Part shown: positions 5,583 to 6,462 of the stretch, piece by piece
Layout of the letters: each line of letters starts with the position of its first letter
Position numbering within the stretch: position 1 is the first letter of the stretch
Assembly: GCA_012964275.1 (NCBI GenBank)
Contig: DTUG01000225.1
Span: 1-6,462, forward strand
Source: Fidelibacterota bacterium
GTDB taxonomy: Bacteria > Fidelibacterota > Marinisomatia > Marinisomatales > UBA1611
Reading direction: 5' to 3'
Length of the DNA: 6,462 nt
Position numbers and translations under genes: made by a program
Notes under the pieces: generated by a model
Told to the model about the DNA's origin: nothing
What the model saw: only the letters and a program-made list of their open reading frames with translations
Database searches by the model: none

Positions 5583-6018
5583 AATTTTGCACAATCTCAT
5601 CTGGATGCCGGTTTTTCTTATTGGTCTGCTTACTATTTTTTTAGGACTTGGGTGGTTATTGCATCCAGAACCCTGGATATTAGACCGTCTCCCTAATGAA
5701 ATTCTTTTAAAGATATCTTTTGAAGAATTATTTGCTGCAAATATCAATGCACATCTTCCAGATTATTTACGAGTGATCTACAGATTTTTCGGCTGGTGGG
5801 TAGTTTCAATTGGTTTGCTTGTGGTAATATACGTTTACGTTACCCGCATGGGGACCGATACAGCAAGAAATTCTATTCTTGTTGCAATTTTTATTGTATT
5901 GGCGGGTGTCTATCTACTTATTTTCCGTTTTATTCCCAAAACACCATTTTTATATGGTATTTTCAGCATTACAGCACTTTACTTGCTTAGTCTGTGGGCA
6001 TCTAGGCAGATTCGTTAA
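5572..6018 (+). CDS. Small four-helix inner-membrane protein of unknown function
   Basis: The 148-residue product has four strongly hydrophobic segments, at about residues 9-29, 73-92, 101-119 and 125-143. A loop of about 43 residues between the first two contains HPEPWILDRLPNEI and HLPDYLRVIYRFFGWW. Positive charges at RFF (71), TR (91-92), R99 and the terminal SRQIR help orient the helices, and both ends are probably cytoplasmic. I do not recognise the family; the YRFFGWW-x-x-x-I-G-L-L pattern is vaguely like other short four-helix proteins (DoxX or DUF4345 type), but this is weak. Its ATG lies inside the last codons of the glutamate-cysteine ligase gene in another frame (11-nt overlap) and has no good Shine-Dalgarno, so translational coupling to the ligase is likely. 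No known glutathione-related motif is seen. Its stop lies four bases before the CYYY-type fragment. Confidence 0.75.
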   Translation: MNSKILHNLIWMPVFLIGLLTIFLGLGWLLHPEPWILDRLPNEILLKISFEELFAANINAHLPDYLRVIYRFFGWWVVSIGLLVVIYVYVTRMGTDTARNSILVAIFIVLAGVYLLIFRFIPKTPFLYGIFSITALYLLSLWASRQIR

Positions 6019-6022
6019 TTAT

Positions 6023-6238
6023 AAGGATGGGTTTGACGGTTATTTGCCACCCTTTTATTCACCAATTTTATTTATTAAAGAAGGTATTGCCCCCATTTGA
6101 CATGCACTATTTGGATCGTGGCTCGCATGGTGGCCAAATCCAATTTCAATGACACTAGCCATCCTGATTCTTGCTGGCTCGCTATCTTTTCGGATGACCT
6201 GTTACTATTACTCTGGTGAGTCTGCGGGCGTTGATTAA
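6023..6238 (+). pseudogene. Remnant of the CYYY-type membrane protein that precedes sdhA, with an in-frame TGA
   Basis: Read in one frame, this stretch gives KDGFDGYLPPFYSPILFIKE, then GIAPI, a TGA stop (6098-6100), and then HALFGSWLAWWPNPIS. It continues through a hydrophobic segment to FRMTCYYY (6188-6211), and finally SGESAGVD and TAA. From memory, the membrane protein encoded just before sdhA in many actinobacterial-type and related succinate dehydrogenase operons shows YLSPFYSP, HAWFG, a WWP segment and F-R-x-T-C-Y-Y-Y in this order. There it then continues R/K-x-A-Y-Y-x-A-F-W and P-P-x-C-x-V and further helices. Here that C-terminal half is missing, the usual N-terminal helix (W-W-x-x-P-L-L type) is missing, and there is no in-frame start codon after the preceding gene. 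The two parts share the same frame across the TGA. A decayed gene is the simplest reading; assembly error or stop-codon readthrough are alternatives. The position immediately before sdhA supports the identification. Confidence 0.7.
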
Positions 6239-6374
6239 ATTGAATAAGGGAAAAAACTGAGATCCGCTTGATTTTTCATAATAATTAGGAACAAATATTT
6301 CACATCCAGTATTGTAATTTCTTCTGGGATTCAATTATGACCTCGGAGATAATCCTTACTTAACGAAATTCAAA
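6239..6374 (+). other. Leader region before the succinate dehydrogenase flavoprotein gene
   Basis: This region has 136 bases without a recognisable gene. I searched it in all forward frames for the missing C-terminal half of the CYYY protein and found no A-Y-Y-x-A-F-W or P-P-x-C sequence. TTGATT at 6268-6273 could be a -35 box, but no good -10 follows. The frame of the flavoprotein is open back to 6318 without any ATG. A tiny ATG frame at 6337-6363 (MTSEIILT) is probably noise. No strong Shine-Dalgarno precedes 6375; GGAG at 6345-6348 is too far away. Confidence 0.5.
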
Positions 6375-6462
6375 ATGATTACCAGTCACGATATTGTTAT
6401 GGTAGGTGGGGGCGGAGCCGGTCTGCGGGCGGCCATTGCCATCGCCGAAACGAATCCAAACT
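6375..6462 (+). CDS. sdhA: Start of succinate dehydrogenase/fumarate reductase flavoprotein subunit (partial)
   Basis: Only the first 29 residues are present before the window ends. They read MITSHDIVMVGGGGAGLRAA and on through IAIAETNPN. HDIVMVGGGGAGLRAAIAIAE is the FAD-binding Rossmann opening (G-x-G-x-x-G at residues 11-16). The Gly-Leu-Arg-Ala-Ala following it is typical of SdhA and FrdA, which oxidise succinate or reduce fumarate at the cytoplasmic face of the membrane. A D-I-V-x-V-G-G-G-G-x-G-L-R-A-A opening alone could also fit L-aspartate oxidase. The CYYY-type remnant just upstream, a known companion of non-classical SdhA, tips the balance. The ATG at 6375 is chosen because it places the Rossmann motif at the usual distance from the N-terminus; no in-frame ATG exists upstream. 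It is presumably followed by sdhB outside the window. Confidence 0.82.
   Translation, partial: MITSHDIVMVGGGGAGLRAAIAIAETNPN

Noticed and set aside
6098..6100. TGA within the CYYY-type fragment as a selenocysteine codon
   Set aside because: I see no convincing stem-loop of bacterial SECIS type directly after the TGA, the family has no known redox residue at this point that I recall, and both ends of the gene are also damaged. Decay or error is simpler.
5879..6100. A 73-codon ATG frame running from inside the four-helix membrane gene into YLPPFYSP
   Set aside because: Its first two thirds are the out-of-frame shadow of the membrane protein, whose own frame has clear transmembrane periodicity. 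Only the part after about 6023 matches the CYYY family, so it was kept as a remnant rather than a gene.
6027..6149. Small frame starting at ATG 6027 after a purine-rich AAGG
   Set aside because: The translated residues show no family resemblance, and the frame crosses the conserved YLPPFYSP and HALFG blocks out of phase.

Overview
The window is a moderately AT-rich chromosomal stretch, probably from an uncultured marine-type Gram-negative bacterium. My best guess is Candidatus Marinimicrobia (SAR406/Marinisomatota) or a relative near the Fibrobacteres-Chlorobi-Bacteroidetes group. That placement is inference from three things: calcium-loop-like GNGVWD motifs and YD/MORN-type exported repeat proteins; a CYYY-type membrane protein fragment directly before a succinate dehydrogenase flavoprotein start; and a TTGACA/TATAAT promoter rather than a Bacteroidetes-type one. 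No mobile element, CRISPR array, rRNA or tRNA was recognised.

Left part (1-2424, minus strand). Three exported, repeat-rich proteins are transcribed leftward in this order: a YD-repeat protein (1240-2424), a membrane-anchored protein made of 23- and 18-residue G-Y-L-R-x-Y-N repeats (373-1194), and the start of a MORN-like protein that runs off the window (1-256). They look like one transcription unit of cell-surface proteins of unknown job. A divergent intergenic region (2425-2780) separates them from the rightward genes. It carries a near-perfect sigma70-type promoter followed at once by a 16-bp palindrome.

Middle (2781-4160, plus strand). A single envelope protein has a signal peptide, an AMIN-like N-terminal beta domain, a short AFxKARxxLGP motif, an acidic linker, a PEGA domain and a C-terminal membrane segment. 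It is driven by the strong promoter just described.

Right part (4317-6462, plus strand). A plant-type glutamate-cysteine ligase (GCS2 family) overlaps by 11 nt a four-helix membrane protein of unknown function. Next comes a damaged piece of the membrane protein that usually precedes sdhA in non-classical succinate dehydrogenase operons. It keeps the YLPPFYSP, WWPNP and FRMTCYYY signatures but has no start, an in-frame TGA and a lost C-terminal half. The window ends in the first 29 codons of an SdhA/FrdA-type flavoprotein.

The points most worth a second look are the broken or recoded CYYY gene before sdhA, the higher-order duplication in the 273-residue repeat protein, and the promoter-palindrome unit at 2709-2760. 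I see no clear sign of a complete new defence or mobile system here.
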